From Hominenteromicrobium sp964531265 (GTDB lineage: Bacteria > Bacillota > Clostridia > Oscillospirales > Acutalibacteraceae): a stretch of DNA of 64,000 bases. The DNA lies in NCBI GenBank assembly GCA_964531265.1, contig CAZHDW010000003.1:62001-126000 (forward strand). Reading direction: 5' to 3'. Under the pieces are notes generated by a model that was not told where the DNA came from, searched no databases, and saw only the letters and a program-made list of their open reading frames with translations. Within the stretch, counting starts at the first letter, position 1, and every line of letters begins with the position of its first letter. The translations under genes and the position numbers were made by a program. This document shows positions 50,299 to 58,579 of the stretch, piece after piece.

Positions 50299-51113
50299 GA
50301 TTTATACCCCTTTTCTGCCTTTTTTGCGCGGTGCTCATCACGTGCCTGGCGTACATTTATTACTATGAGCAGCACCATGATGCAGAGGAACAGCACGGTG
50401 GAAAGTGCGTTTATCTCGGGAGAAATGCGCTTTCTTGTCATGGAATATATGTATATGGGCAGTGTCTGAGTTGTACCGCTTGTAAAATAGCTGATGACAA
50501 AGTCGTCTATTGAAAGTGTAAAGGCCATTATCATTCCGGTGATGACACCCGGCATTATCTCCGGAAGAACCACCTTGAAGAAGGCCTTTACCGGGGGACA
50601 TCCGAGGTCCTGTGCGGCTTCAAACAGATTAGGATTCATCTGGCGAAGCTTCGGAAGCACGGAGAGAATGACATAGGGGAGACAGAAGGTGACATGTGCT
50701 ATGATGAGGGAGGCCATGCCGAGGTCACGTCCGCCAAAGGCCTTAACAGCCGCAACGAACAGAAGCATCATGGAAACGCCGGTAACGATATCCGGGTTCA
50801 CCATCGGGAAGTTTGTCACATTCATCATAAGCTTTCTCGGCAGGCGCTTCATGCTGTTTATGCCGACAGCGGCCATTGTACCGAGAACCGTGGAGACCAA
50901 AGCCGCCACCACAGCGATTATCAGCGTGTTGAGCAGCGCCTCAAGAATGTATCTGTCCTGAAAAAGGCGCTCGTACCAACGCAGTGTGAAGCCGCTGAAA
51001 ACGGTACGGCTGGAGGTTTCCGTATCGTTAAAGGAGAAGATTATCAGCACAATTATCGGAGCATAGAGGAAGATAAAGATAAGTGCCGTATAAATTTTGG
51101 ATGCGATTTTCAC
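50295..51113 (-). CDS. potC: Spermidine/putrescine ABC permease PotC
   Basis: Membrane component (272 aa) with six helices. The ATPase-contact EAA loop is visible as NLFEAAQDLGCPPVKAFFKVVLPEIMPGVITG. Overlaps potB and potD by four bases each, indicating coupled translation. Confidence 0.95.
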   Translation of the reverse strand: MKIASKIYTALIFIFLYAPIIVLIIFSFNDTETSSRTVFSGFTLRWYERLFQDRYILEALLNTLIIAVVAALVSTVLGTMAAVGINSMKRLPRKLMMNVTNFPMVNPDIVTGVSMMLLFVAAVKAFGGRDLGMASLIIAHVTFCLPYVILSVLPKLRQMNPNLFEAAQDLGCPPVKAFFKVVLPEIMPGVITGMIMAFTLSIDDFVISYFTSGTTQTLPIYIYSMTRKRISPEINALSTVLFLCIMVLLIVINVRQARDEHRAKKAEKGYKS

Positions 51114-51931
51114 AGCAGCATACCTCCTCCCATATTTTCCTCGTCGTCATCAAATTGGTTCATTATGCCCATGCAGATCATGATGATGACCATGAGCACC
51201 AGAGAAATGGCGGAGCCGAGGTTCGGGTTGTAGGCAGAGCCGAGGAACTGCATGTCGATGAGGTCACCGATTAGCAGGTTTCCGCCGCCGCCGAGCATTT
51301 TGGAGATAATAAAGGTGGAGACGGCCGGAACGAAGACCATGGTGATGCCGGAGATAACGCCGGACATGCTCATGGGCAGAACGACCTTCAAAAAGACCTT
51401 TACATCGTTTGCTCCGAGATCCTGTGCAGCCTCGATAACACTGTTATCGATTTTTGCCAGAACGGAATAAATCGGCAGGATCATATAGGGAATGTAGTTA
51501 TAGACCATTCCGAGAACGACCGCACCGGGGGTGTTTATCATGTGTATGCGCGGAAGACCTATCGCGACGAGCATGTTGTTGATGAGGCCATTGTCCTCAA
51601 GCAGGGACATCCATGCGTAGGTGCGCAGCAAAAAGTTCATCCACATGGGCAGCATAACGAGCATTATCATGATGCTCTGTCTGCTTGCCTTTGATTTTGA
51701 GATGATATATGCCAGAGGATAACCCAGAAGCAGGGATATCACGGTGGCTATTGCACCGAGCCATATGGAGCGCAGAAAAACATTGGAATACTGACCCACA
51801 TGGATAATATTATCCAGTGTGAATGCACCGCTCTTGTCGGTAAAGGCGAAAAAGCCGACCATGCCGACGGGAACGATGATGAAAAGTATCATCCATATCG
51901 TGTATGGAGCGGAGAACAGCTTAGTCTTCAT
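51110..51931 (-). CDS. potB: Spermidine/putrescine ABC permease PotB
   Basis: Membrane component (273 aa), six helices, with the EAA loop VIEAAQDLGANDVKVFLKVVLPMSMSGVISG. The start at 51931 (MKTKLFSAPYTIWMILFIIVP) lies inside the last codons of potA; the frame opens earlier at 52078 within potA and is rejected. Confidence 0.95.
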   Translation of the reverse strand: MKTKLFSAPYTIWMILFIIVPVGMVGFFAFTDKSGAFTLDNIIHVGQYSNVFLRSIWLGAIATVISLLLGYPLAYIISKSKASRQSIMIMLVMLPMWMNFLLRTYAWMSLLEDNGLINNMLVAIGLPRIHMINTPGAVVLGMVYNYIPYMILPIYSVLAKIDNSVIEAAQDLGANDVKVFLKVVLPMSMSGVISGITMVFVPAVSTFIISKMLGGGGNLLIGDLIDMQFLGSAYNPNLGSAISLVLMVIIMICMGIMNQFDDDEENMGGGMLL

Positions 51932-53060
51932 CGGCTTCCGCCTCCTCACTCTCAAGCAGAGCCTCACCCATCTCGTCACTGAAGGTGCTGTAGTCGCCCA
52001 TGGTGCCGGAGTAAACGGATTTTGCCATAACGTGAATGTCGTCCGGAGTGAGTGCCAGACCGATCCTGTCACCGACATTTGCGGAGTCCGTGGTCTGTAT
52101 CATCCACTTGAAGCCGTCAACATCGACGATTATCTCATAGTGCACGCCCTTGAAGGTAACGCTTGTGACCTCGCCGTTGATATGCGCCGCAGCCGAGCCG
52201 GTGGGAACGATATCGATGTCCTCCGGGCGGATAACAACGTCAACGGGTGCCATTTTGCCAAAGCCGCTGTCAAGGGACTTGAAGCGCTGACCTGCAACCT
52301 CAACAAGATAGTCATCGATCATCACGCCGTCAAGAATATTACTTTCGCCGATAAAGTCAGCAACAAAGGCATTCTGGGGCTCGTTATAGATATCGATAGG
52401 AGAGCCTATCTGCTGAATTTCGCCTTTATCCATGACAACGACAGTGTCACTCATGGAAAGAGCCTCTTCCTGATCGTGTGTAACAAAAATAAATGTTATG
52501 CCGATAGCCTGCTGTATTTTCTTAAGCTCGCTCTGCATGTCCTTTCTCAATTTGAGGTCGAGTGCGGAGAGCGGCTCATCAAGAAGCAGTATCTTCGGCT
52601 CGTTTGCAAGCGCACGCGCTATGGCGACACGCTGCTGCTGGCCGCCGGAAAGCTGGCTTACACCGCGGTGAGCCATGCCGTTGAGATTCACCATATGCAG
52701 CATTTCCGTAACAGTCTTCTTTATTTCATCTTCCTTTTTGCCCTTTAATCTCATGCCGAAAGCAATGTTTTCGTAGACATTAAGGTGCGGGAAAAGCGCG
52801 TATTTCTGGAAAACAGTGTTAACTGCGCGCTTGTGCGGCGGTACGTCGTTGATTTTTTTGCCGCCAAAAAAGACATCGCCTGCATCGGGCTTGACAAAAC
52901 CGCCTATCGTGCGCAAAACCGTGGTTTTACCGCATCCGGACGGGCCGAGCAGAGTTACAAATTCTCCGTCACCTATGGTGAGGTTAAAATTCTTCAGTAC
53001 CTGCTCATCGTCAAAAGATACTGCAATGTCTTTCAAAGTAATAATGGGTTTTTTATTCAT
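51921..53060 (-). CDS. potA: Spermidine/putrescine ABC ATPase PotA
   Basis: ATP-binding component (379 aa). Walker A is GPSGCGKTT, signature LSGGQQQR, Walker B ILLLDEPLSALD, and the H-loop is FVTHDQEEA; a C-terminal TOBE domain (about 290-365) follows. The ATG at 53060 is chosen over 53069 because AAAGGGG is only about 1 nt from the latter. First gene of potABCD, preceded by a leader of about 220 nt. Confidence 0.95.
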   Translation of the reverse strand: MNKKPIITLKDIAVSFDDEQVLKNFNLTIGDGEFVTLLGPSGCGKTTVLRTIGGFVKPDAGDVFFGGKKINDVPPHKRAVNTVFQKYALFPHLNVYENIAFGMRLKGKKEDEIKKTVTEMLHMVNLNGMAHRGVSQLSGGQQQRVAIARALANEPKILLLDEPLSALDLKLRKDMQSELKKIQQAIGITFIFVTHDQEEALSMSDTVVVMDKGEIQQIGSPIDIYNEPQNAFVADFIGESNILDGVMIDDYLVEVAGQRFKSLDSGFGKMAPVDVVIRPEDIDIVPTGSAAAHINGEVTSVTFKGVHYEIIVDVDGFKWMIQTTDSANVGDRIGLALTPDDIHVMAKSVYSGTMGDYSTFSDEMGEALLESEEAEADED

Positions 53061-53284
53061 GGAAAGCATCCCCTTTGCGGTTTGGTAGGAATAATATTCC
53101 CCCGAAAGTTGCGTGGTCTTAGTGAATCACACACCCCGGCTTTGTTTATGCACGCTGCTTCCGCAAAGGATTTTACGCAGGCCGCAGGCAAATGCCTGCA
53201 ATTTGGTCGCGGCAGCGGCACCCCGTACGCGCACAGGCGAAAATACGGCAGCCGATTTTATTTGGTTTTAGATGCAAACGCAAT
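53061..53284 (-). promoter_or_regulatory. Long structured 5' leader of potABCD
   Basis: About 223 nt between the predicted transcription start and the potA codon. It contains a self-complementary GCAGGCA-TT-TGCCTGC element near 53180-53200 and other GC-rich complementary stretches, and no open frame with a ribosome site. Such length and structure suggest cis-regulation. I could not match it to a riboswitch class by eye. Confidence 0.5.
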
Positions 53285-53290
53285 GAGTTT

Positions 53291-53319
53291 AGTTTACGGA
53301 AAAAGTCAGGGTTTGTCAA
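53291..53319 (-). promoter_or_regulatory. potA: Promoter of potABCD
   Basis: Minus-strand consensus TTGACA (53314-53319), 17 bp, TAAACT (53291-53296). Confidence 0.85.
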
Positions 53320-53401
53320 CTCATTTTGAAGAAATTATATCGAAACCCTGAATTTTCTCCGAGGGGAACATTCAGAGGGTGCTTTTTTGGGGATTTTGCG
53401 C

Positions 53402-53437
53402 AAAAAAAGGCACTGCGAATTTGTGCTTCGCAATGCC
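53402..53437 (-). terminator. Terminator of the small exported peptide gene
   Basis: Minus-strand GGCA-T-TGCGAA / TTCGCA-G-TGCC stem with a 7-nt loop and seven T residues. Confidence 0.92.
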
Positions 53438-53468
53438 GTAAATTTCCGAAAATGATAACCTGACTCAA

Positions 53469-53645
53469 TCACATAAACATGTTATATGCAGGAAATGTCA
53501 TGTCCGCCGCCAAAGTCAGGCTGTCGCGGCCTGCACCGAATATTTCATTTGCACTGACCTGTGCACTGCACGCAACGAGAAGTATGAGCACGACAAGCAC
53601 AGTGAATATACGTCTGATAATACGCAAGTAAAGCTGTTTCTCCAT
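53469..53645 (-). CDS. Small exported peptide, possible ECF-sigma target
   Basis: A 58-residue peptide with a basic N-terminus and hydrophobic core (RIIRRIFTVLVVLILLVACSAQVSA) that reads as a signal peptide. The mature part would be only about 25-30 residues (NEIFGAGRDSLTLAADMTFPAYNMFM). LLVAC could act as a lipobox, or cleavage could occur after VSA. No family recognised. Support for a real gene: GGTGG before the ATG, a dedicated terminator, and an upstream element shared with the ECF sigma operon at the same distance from the start. Confidence 0.65.
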   Translation of the reverse strand: MEKQLYLRIIRRIFTVLVVLILLVACSAQVSANEIFGAGRDSLTLAADMTFPAYNMFM

Positions 53646-53679
53646 AATAACCACCGCATTAAGCTAAAAATTACGAGGA

Positions 53680-53696
53680 TGCAACGTAAAGGTTAC
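53680..53696 (-). promoter_or_regulatory. Putative ECF-type promoter element before small peptide gene
   Basis: Minus-strand GTAACCTTTACGTTGCA. It shares GTAACCTTTA-N3-TGCA with 55168-55184 upstream of the ECF sigma gene. Distance from GTAACC to the start codon is about 46 nt here and 50 nt there. Confidence 0.55.
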
Positions 53697-53785
53697 GCTA
53701 AAATAACTTTTGTTACAATTCTGTTATATTTTACCATGAAAGCTTTGATTTTGCAATACTTTTTTACACTGAAATAAATTCTTGC

Positions 53786-53821
53786 AAAAATGACGGGCTA
53801 TGCGTAAAGCACAGGCCCGTC
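53786..53821 (-). terminator. Terminator of the ECF sigma operon
   Basis: Minus-strand GACGGGC-C-TGTGC / GCATA-GCCCGTC imperfect stem followed by ATTTTTG. Confidence 0.88.
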
Positions 53822-53849
53822 AAAGAAAATGCAAGTCAATATTTCAAAT

Positions 53850-54554
53850 TTACGGTGCAGAGCCGTTATCGGTACGTGCGAAGTCAATGACATAGCCGCA
53901 GTCCGTGGGAGCGGCGAGGTCACGGAGCTGCTCCGCGGTGAGCAGCAAGCAGCGGTATTCGTTGCCGTTATCATCCGTAAGCGTATGCATCTCGTAGCCG
54001 AGAGCGTCAAGTCCGTCAATGTATTTCGGATTGTCCGGCGGCAGCAGGGTCTTTTCGGAGTAAATGCATACCTGCACCGCAAGCAGCGGCTCGACACTGT
54101 TTTTCTCTGAGAGAACCATGTTCAGCGTGGCCTGAAGGCTGACAGAGAGGATCACGCTACCGTTTTCAGGGGCTTCTGTCGAAGAACCCACCGCTTCGCC
54201 GTCATACTCCACCGGAGGAGAGTATATTATCAGCTGTTCGGCGGTTTCCTGCCTGATTTCTTCCTCACAGGCATCTTCGTTGTCGTGAGCGATGCCTGCG
54301 CCGGTCGTTTCGTTTGTCTCCGGTGCCCCTTCGATACCAGCGGAGTCCATTGAGGCATTTTTACTTCTGCTGTCAAATAATCCCGTCTGTGCGACGACCG
54401 CCCAGCACACCAGCAGGCAGATACATGCGGCCAGAGTGCTGTACCAGCGCGCGGAATGCAGCTTCAAAATTTGCCGAGCCGAATATTCCTCAGCCTCTGC
54501 GACGATAGCCTCATCGACGCTGTTCATTGCAATGAGCAGATCCTTTCCCGTCAT
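53850..54554 (-). CDS. Putative anti-sigma factor with one membrane segment
   Basis: A 234-residue protein encoded 16 bp after the ECF sigma gene. The first 45 residues are helical and cytoplasmic (MTGKDLLIAMNSVDEAIVAEAEEYS), followed by one membrane helix (WYSTLAACICLLVCWAVVAQTG). A low-complexity extracytoplasmic stretch (about 65-110) and a mixed domain to the end follow. This layout is that of a membrane anti-sigma factor, but no zinc-binding HxxxCxxC motif is present. Assignment rests on topology and gene order. Confidence 0.7.
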   Translation of the reverse strand: MTGKDLLIAMNSVDEAIVAEAEEYSARQILKLHSARWYSTLAACICLLVCWAVVAQTGLFDSRSKNASMDSAGIEGAPETNETTGAGIAHDNEDACEEEIRQETAEQLIIYSPPVEYDGEAVGSSTEAPENGSVILSVSLQATLNMVLSEKNSVEPLLAVQVCIYSEKTLLPPDNPKYIDGLDALGYEMHTLTDDNGNEYRCLLLTAEQLRDLAAPTDCGYVIDFARTDNGSAP

Positions 54555-54570
54555 GAATAAATCTCCTTTA

Positions 54571-55128
54571 TCAAATGCTTATTTCTTCTCTTTCAAGATA
54601 TTCACGCAGCTTTTTGCGTGAGCGGAACAGGGAGGTCTTTACCTTGCTCTCCGTTATCCCGTATCTTTCGGCTATCTCGCTGACTGTATCCATGAACCAA
54701 TATCTTCTCATAAAGATGACACGGTTCTCCGTGGAAAGACCTTTCAGAAAAGAGTTCAGAGCAGCTCCAAGCTCCCTTGAGTCCGCTTCGCGGTCAGCGG
54801 CGGTATCCGGAATGCACGCGGAAAGCTCATCGGTCAGGGGAGCGATATCGGCACTGCGCTTTGCGGCATTCAGCCAGTCGAGCCTGTTGCATGCCAGGTT
54901 GCGGCAGAGCCTTGCAAGATATGAGAAGAAATGCTCGGGACGTTGGGGCGGAACGGAGTTCCACGTGCCGAGGTAGGTGTCGTTCACGCACTCTTCCGAA
55001 TCCTCCTGCACGCGCAGCATACGGGAGGCAAGACGCAGAAGCCGTGCGCCGTATTTAGTGCCTGTTTCCTGTATGGCGCTGTCGTCACGCGCCCAGTACA
55101 GATCAAGTATGCGTTCATCCTCAAGCAT
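54571..55128 (-). CDS. ECF-type RNA polymerase sigma factor
   Basis: A 185-residue sigma-70 family ECF protein. Region 2 has EECVNDTYLGTWNSVPPQRPEHFFSYLARLCRNLACNRL; region 4 has VIFMRRYWFMDTVSEIAERYGITESKVKTSLFRSRKKLREYL. It directs RNA polymerase to a small regulon under control of the co-encoded membrane protein. Probably autoregulated, since a shared GTAACCTTTA element lies upstream. The ATG at 55128 is preceded by AGGGGG. Confidence 0.94.
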   Translation of the reverse strand: MLEDERILDLYWARDDSAIQETGTKYGARLLRLASRMLRVQEDSEECVNDTYLGTWNSVPPQRPEHFFSYLARLCRNLACNRLDWLNAAKRSADIAPLTDELSACIPDTAADREADSRELGAALNSFLKGLSTENRVIFMRRYWFMDTVSEIAERYGITESKVKTSLFRSRKKLREYLEREEISI

Positions 55129-55167
55129 CGTATTACCCCCTGTCCTTTCAAATATTAAATAAGCATT

Positions 55168-55184
55168 TGCACGATAAAGGTTAC
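55168..55184 (-). promoter_or_regulatory. Putative ECF-type promoter element before the sigma operon
   Basis: Minus-strand GTAACCTTTATCGTGCA, with GTAACC as likely -35 and, 15 bp on, CTTATT as possible -10 (CGTAAT in the matching peptide promoter). It overlaps the last codon of the HAD gene. Confidence 0.55.
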
Positions 55185-56038
55185 ACTTCGGAAAAATTAT
55201 TTTTTATGGCAAATTTATCCACGGCCTCGGCAAAGCCGCAGTCACGGTAATCCGAAACAACGGCACGGCAGACGGCCTTTACCTGCGGCACGGCGTTATC
55301 GACTGCCACGGGGAAGCCGGCGGCGGTCAGCATTTCAAGGTCGTTTCCGTTGTCGCCGATGGCCATGACAGCGGAGGGAGAAATGCCGAGCACCTCACAC
55401 AGTGCCAAGAGCCCCGAGCCCTTATTACAGTCCAGAGCATTGATCTCCATATTATCAACATTCGAATATGTAAAGGTAAGTCCGTCAACGGCGCGTATTT
55501 CGCGGAAAAAGTCTTCGCGCACGTCCTCGGGTATGTACATGAGATTTATCTTTTCGGGCCTGATGTTCTCGGCCTTGATGTATTTCGCAGGGTCATCGAC
55601 GAAAAGGTAGTTCTTTTCGAGCAGGTGGAGCTTTTCCCTTGGAAAATCCGCCCTCTCGCGCATCCTTTGGGGTGCTCCGCGGCGCGTCACAGCCCTGCCG
55701 TTTACGTAGTATTCAACATAGATATCAAAGCGCTCGATTACCTCATGCGCCGCAAGTGCCGTGTCGGTGTCGATAAGCATTGCATGGAGCAGTTTGCTTT
55801 CGGAAAGCTCCCATATTGCTGCACCGTTGGAGGTCATGGCATAGCGGATGAAGGACAGCGAGGTAAGTGATTTCGGCAGGAATTCCATTGAACGCCCGGT
55901 GGCAGGTACCATGAGAATGCCCATTTCGGCGGCGCGCTCCATAGCGCGTCTGTTTTCCTCGGGTAGTATACCGCCGCTGAGTATCGTTGTGCCGTCCAGG
56001 TCGAAGGTGACGGCTTTTATATTTGGCAGCTTCTCCAT
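55181..56038 (-). CDS. Cof-type HAD phosphatase
   Basis: HAD hydrolase with a class IIB cap (285 aa), similar to YbjI/YidA sugar-phosphate phosphatases. Motifs: FDLDGTTILSGG (near residue 12), ATGRS, the Lys region in NKGSGLLALCEVLGI and the acidic GDNGNDLEMLTAA. Cytoplasmic. It follows the DUF4097 gene by 8 bp, so the two are co-transcribed. Confidence 0.94.
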   Translation of the reverse strand: MEKLPNIKAVTFDLDGTTILSGGILPEENRRAMERAAEMGILMVPATGRSMEFLPKSLTSLSFIRYAMTSNGAAIWELSESKLLHAMLIDTDTALAAHEVIERFDIYVEYYVNGRAVTRRGAPQRMRERADFPREKLHLLEKNYLFVDDPAKYIKAENIRPEKINLMYIPEDVREDFFREIRAVDGLTFTYSNVDNMEINALDCNKGSGLLALCEVLGISPSAVMAIGDNGNDLEMLTAAGFPVAVDNAVPQVKAVCRAVVSDYRDCGFAEAVDKFAIKNNFSEV

Positions 56039-56046
56039 AGTGCACC

Positions 56047-57039
56047 TCAGTTTTTCAAAAGCTCAAAGCCGGCAGAGGTTGTTTCTACCTCAAGGACGGA
56101 AGAACCATCGCCGAATATATGGGTTTTTCCGTCCTTTACGGTATCAAAGGCGCTTGAAAAATCGCCGGATACCGAGCTGAAGGTACATGTAAAGCCGCTT
56201 TCCGCTTCGGGCATGTGCATCGATATGTTTCCGCTGACGCTGTGCATTACAGCGCTGCTCGGCCAGCTTGAAGCCGTGATGTCAACAGAGCCGGAAACGC
56301 TTCTGCATGTGATATTATCCGCGGTACCGGAAAAGCTCATAGAGCCCGAGGTGGTGTCGAGCAGAAGCCTGTCGCCATATACCTCGATCAGCTCCACCGA
56401 GCCTGATGTGGTCGAGGCCGTAACAGCCTTGGTACAGGAGATGCTCTCGCAGCTTATGTCGCCGGAGACGGTCGAAGCGCGGAGCTCATTGCCGGAAATA
56501 TTTCTGAGGCTTATTCTGCCGGAGGTCGTTTTGTACATTGAATTCAGCGCACTTATGCCGTCAATTGTTATATCTCCCGAAACCGTGCCTATCGAAAGGC
56601 TGTCGATTTGCTCGCTGAATGCCCTGGGTATCCATACCGCGAGTGTCTTCGGTCTGACTCTGCCTATGGTGAGGCTAACGGCTGAGCTGTCCCAGTCGAT
56701 GGAAAGCTTGCTGCCGGATATCTCCATTTCGAGCCTTTCGGTTCCGCTCAGCTCCCTGTCCGAGGTCTCGGTGGTATAGACTGTGCTGCCGTCATAGTAA
56801 TAGAGTGTTACCGGACCGCTGACCCAATCTATATCTATTTCGCGCAGTGAGCTAACCTCTTCCTCAAGGTCATAGCTGTAGCTGCCCTCGCTTACTGTAT
56901 CCGTTGAATCGGTGTGCGCGATAAGGTCGGAAAGTCCAAAGCCGGTCTTAAATCCGTAAATAAGTACGCATACGGAGGTCACTGCTATGCATGCCAGTGC
57001 AAATATGCGCAGTGCTCTTGCGATTTTTCTGTTGTTCAT
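56047..57039 (-). CDS. DUF4097-type beta-helix envelope protein
   Basis: A 330-residue protein with one N-terminal membrane helix (ALRIFALACIAVTSVCVLIYGF) and a long extracytoplasmic run of short beta-strand repeats. The pattern 'sVSGdI-xxx-sTSGsv' recurs: LSIGTVSGDITIDG, YKTTSGRISLRN, RASTVSGDISCES, TASTTSGSVELI, CRSVSGSVDIT and HSVSGNISMHM. This is typical of DUF4097/LiaF-like proteins tied to envelope stress. No PspC or response regulator is adjacent. ATG at 57039; the longer frame to 57153 overlaps the leader. Confidence 0.88.
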   Translation of the reverse strand: MNNRKIARALRIFALACIAVTSVCVLIYGFKTGFGLSDLIAHTDSTDTVSEGSYSYDLEEEVSSLREIDIDWVSGPVTLYYYDGSTVYTTETSDRELSGTERLEMEISGSKLSIDWDSSAVSLTIGRVRPKTLAVWIPRAFSEQIDSLSIGTVSGDITIDGISALNSMYKTTSGRISLRNISGNELRASTVSGDISCESISCTKAVTASTTSGSVELIEVYGDRLLLDTTSGSMSFSGTADNITCRSVSGSVDITASSWPSSAVMHSVSGNISMHMPEAESGFTCTFSSVSGDFSSAFDTVKDGKTHIFGDGSSVLEVETTSAGFELLKN

Positions 57040-57189
57040 GATCTGTCCTACCCCTTTTTCTGTATTGAAGCATGTGCTGAGCACCGGCTCCTTTACCTGA
57101 TATAGTAGCATTTGCGTCCGTTCCTTGTCAATGCGAAGAGCGGCGTTTTGCAAAATCCGACCGCAAATCGAATTTATGCTTTTATTTTG

Positions 57190-57218
57190 TTGAAAGAAAC
57201 TGACCGATATGGTATACT
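57190..57218 (+). promoter_or_regulatory. Promoter of membrane-kinase gene
   Basis: TTGAAA (57190-57195), 17 bp, TATACT (57213-57218), preceded by ATATGG giving an extended -10. Confidence 0.8.
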
Positions 57219-57279
57219 TTTAACATATTATGTCGTAATATGCTGTGAACCATACCATGTAAGTTGAGGAGTGTTAGTT

Positions 57280-58563
57280 ATGATGGTTTTGCCCCTGGTG
57301 TTTTTGTGCAACACTGTGCTGTTTGCGCTTATCATGAATAATCGATTCAAGGCTGTAACCACAGCGGCGGTTTCCGCTGCGGCATACATACTGTCCATTA
57401 TACTGAATGCAGTGCTCTCTCCTGCCTTTGATTCCGCGGACGGCTACGTCGGCATCATCCTGAATTCCGCCGTGCTGCTTGTGGCAGGTACGGTGCTATA
57501 TACAAATAATCTCGTGCAAAAGCTTTTTGCTGCGCTGCTCATGTGCTGCAATTACACCTTTCTGTTCTCAGTGACGGAGCAGCTCTTCGGTGTGCTACCC
57601 TTTGGGAACCGTGGCTTTGGTGCTCTGCTGACCGGTATCATCGTCTATTTGCTGTTCTCGATACTGACGATAATAACTCTCGTCAGGCCGATGCAGTATT
57701 TTTCATCACGCGGTGTATCGACGCTGTCCGTGGGGCTGTGCGTGCTCACCCTGCTTTGCTGGGTCTCCGCCGCCGGAAAAATCACGGATATGCTCGGAGT
57801 GGATGTCTTTGCGCCGAGATTCTTCATTACACTGTTCATCTATGCCATAATGGTGTTTGCCATTCGTTCTGCATATAATGCGGCAAAATTCAAGGAGCGC
57901 GAATGCCGCAGAGACCACAGGGATGCGCTTTTGCAGGTTCAGGCCGATTATTTTAATTCCATGGTTGGCAATGTCACAAATGCAAAGACTGCACGCGAAC
58001 ACCACGATTATGTCATTAACGAAATAACGAATTATGCGCGCCAGGGCAATTGTGACGGAGTTCTGGATGCGGTGGCGGATCAGGCTGTTCTGCGTGACCC
58101 GTTCCTTGACCATTACAGCGATAATCCCTATATAAATGCAGTGATAGCTGCAAAAACTGCATACGCAAGGCATTGCGGAGTGCGCATGGAAAGCAATATC
58201 GAGCTTGGCAATGCAAATCTCAAAACGGTGGAGTTCTGCGTCATATTGAACGATATCCTGGCGCAGGCGATAGAAAATGCCGAGAAATCACACGCACAGG
58301 ACAAGAGTGTTCGCATGACCGTTCTGCCCATGGACGGAAAAATAAGCTTTGAGGCGGTCTATTCAGCTTCTCCGAAGAGAAAGAAAAAGCTGCTGCTCAA
58401 TAAGAATTCGTTCACCGATATAGTAAAATCACTGTTTGAGCCCGAGATTGCCGAAGGGCCGAAGCTGGAGGCAGTTAGGGGAATATTGGAGCGCAACAGC
58501 GGCACGATGAATATTTCATCCGCAGGCAGCTCCGAAATACTTAAAGTAGTCATCAACAATTAA
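57280..58563 (+). CDS. AgrC-like GHKL membrane sensor kinase homologue
   Basis: A 427-residue protein: six membrane helices in the first 205 residues, then a cytoplasmic kinase-like part. The dimerisation region has REHHDYVINEITNYARQGN, with a His-Asp pair like the phospho-acceptor His of AgrC/GHKL kinases. The N-box is NDILAQAIENAEKS. The glycine-rich ATP-lid boxes are eroded (EGPKLEAVRGILERNSG), so kinase activity is doubtful. No response regulator is nearby. GAGGAG is spaced for ATG 57280; the GTG at 57271 is too close. Next gene, NahK-like, starts 16 bp later. Confidence 0.75.
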   Translation: MMVLPLVFLCNTVLFALIMNNRFKAVTTAAVSAAAYILSIILNAVLSPAFDSADGYVGIILNSAVLLVAGTVLYTNNLVQKLFAALLMCCNYTFLFSVTEQLFGVLPFGNRGFGALLTGIIVYLLFSILTIITLVRPMQYFSSRGVSTLSVGLCVLTLLCWVSAAGKITDMLGVDVFAPRFFITLFIYAIMVFAIRSAYNAAKFKERECRRDHRDALLQVQADYFNSMVGNVTNAKTAREHHDYVINEITNYARQGNCDGVLDAVADQAVLRDPFLDHYSDNPYINAVIAAKTAYARHCGVRMESNIELGNANLKTVEFCVILNDILAQAIENAEKSHAQDKSVRMTVLPMDGKISFEAVYSASPKRKKKLLLNKNSFTDIVKSLFEPEIAEGPKLEAVRGILERNSGTMNISSAGSSEILKVVINN

Positions 58564-58579
58564 AAGCTTGAAAGGAAAA

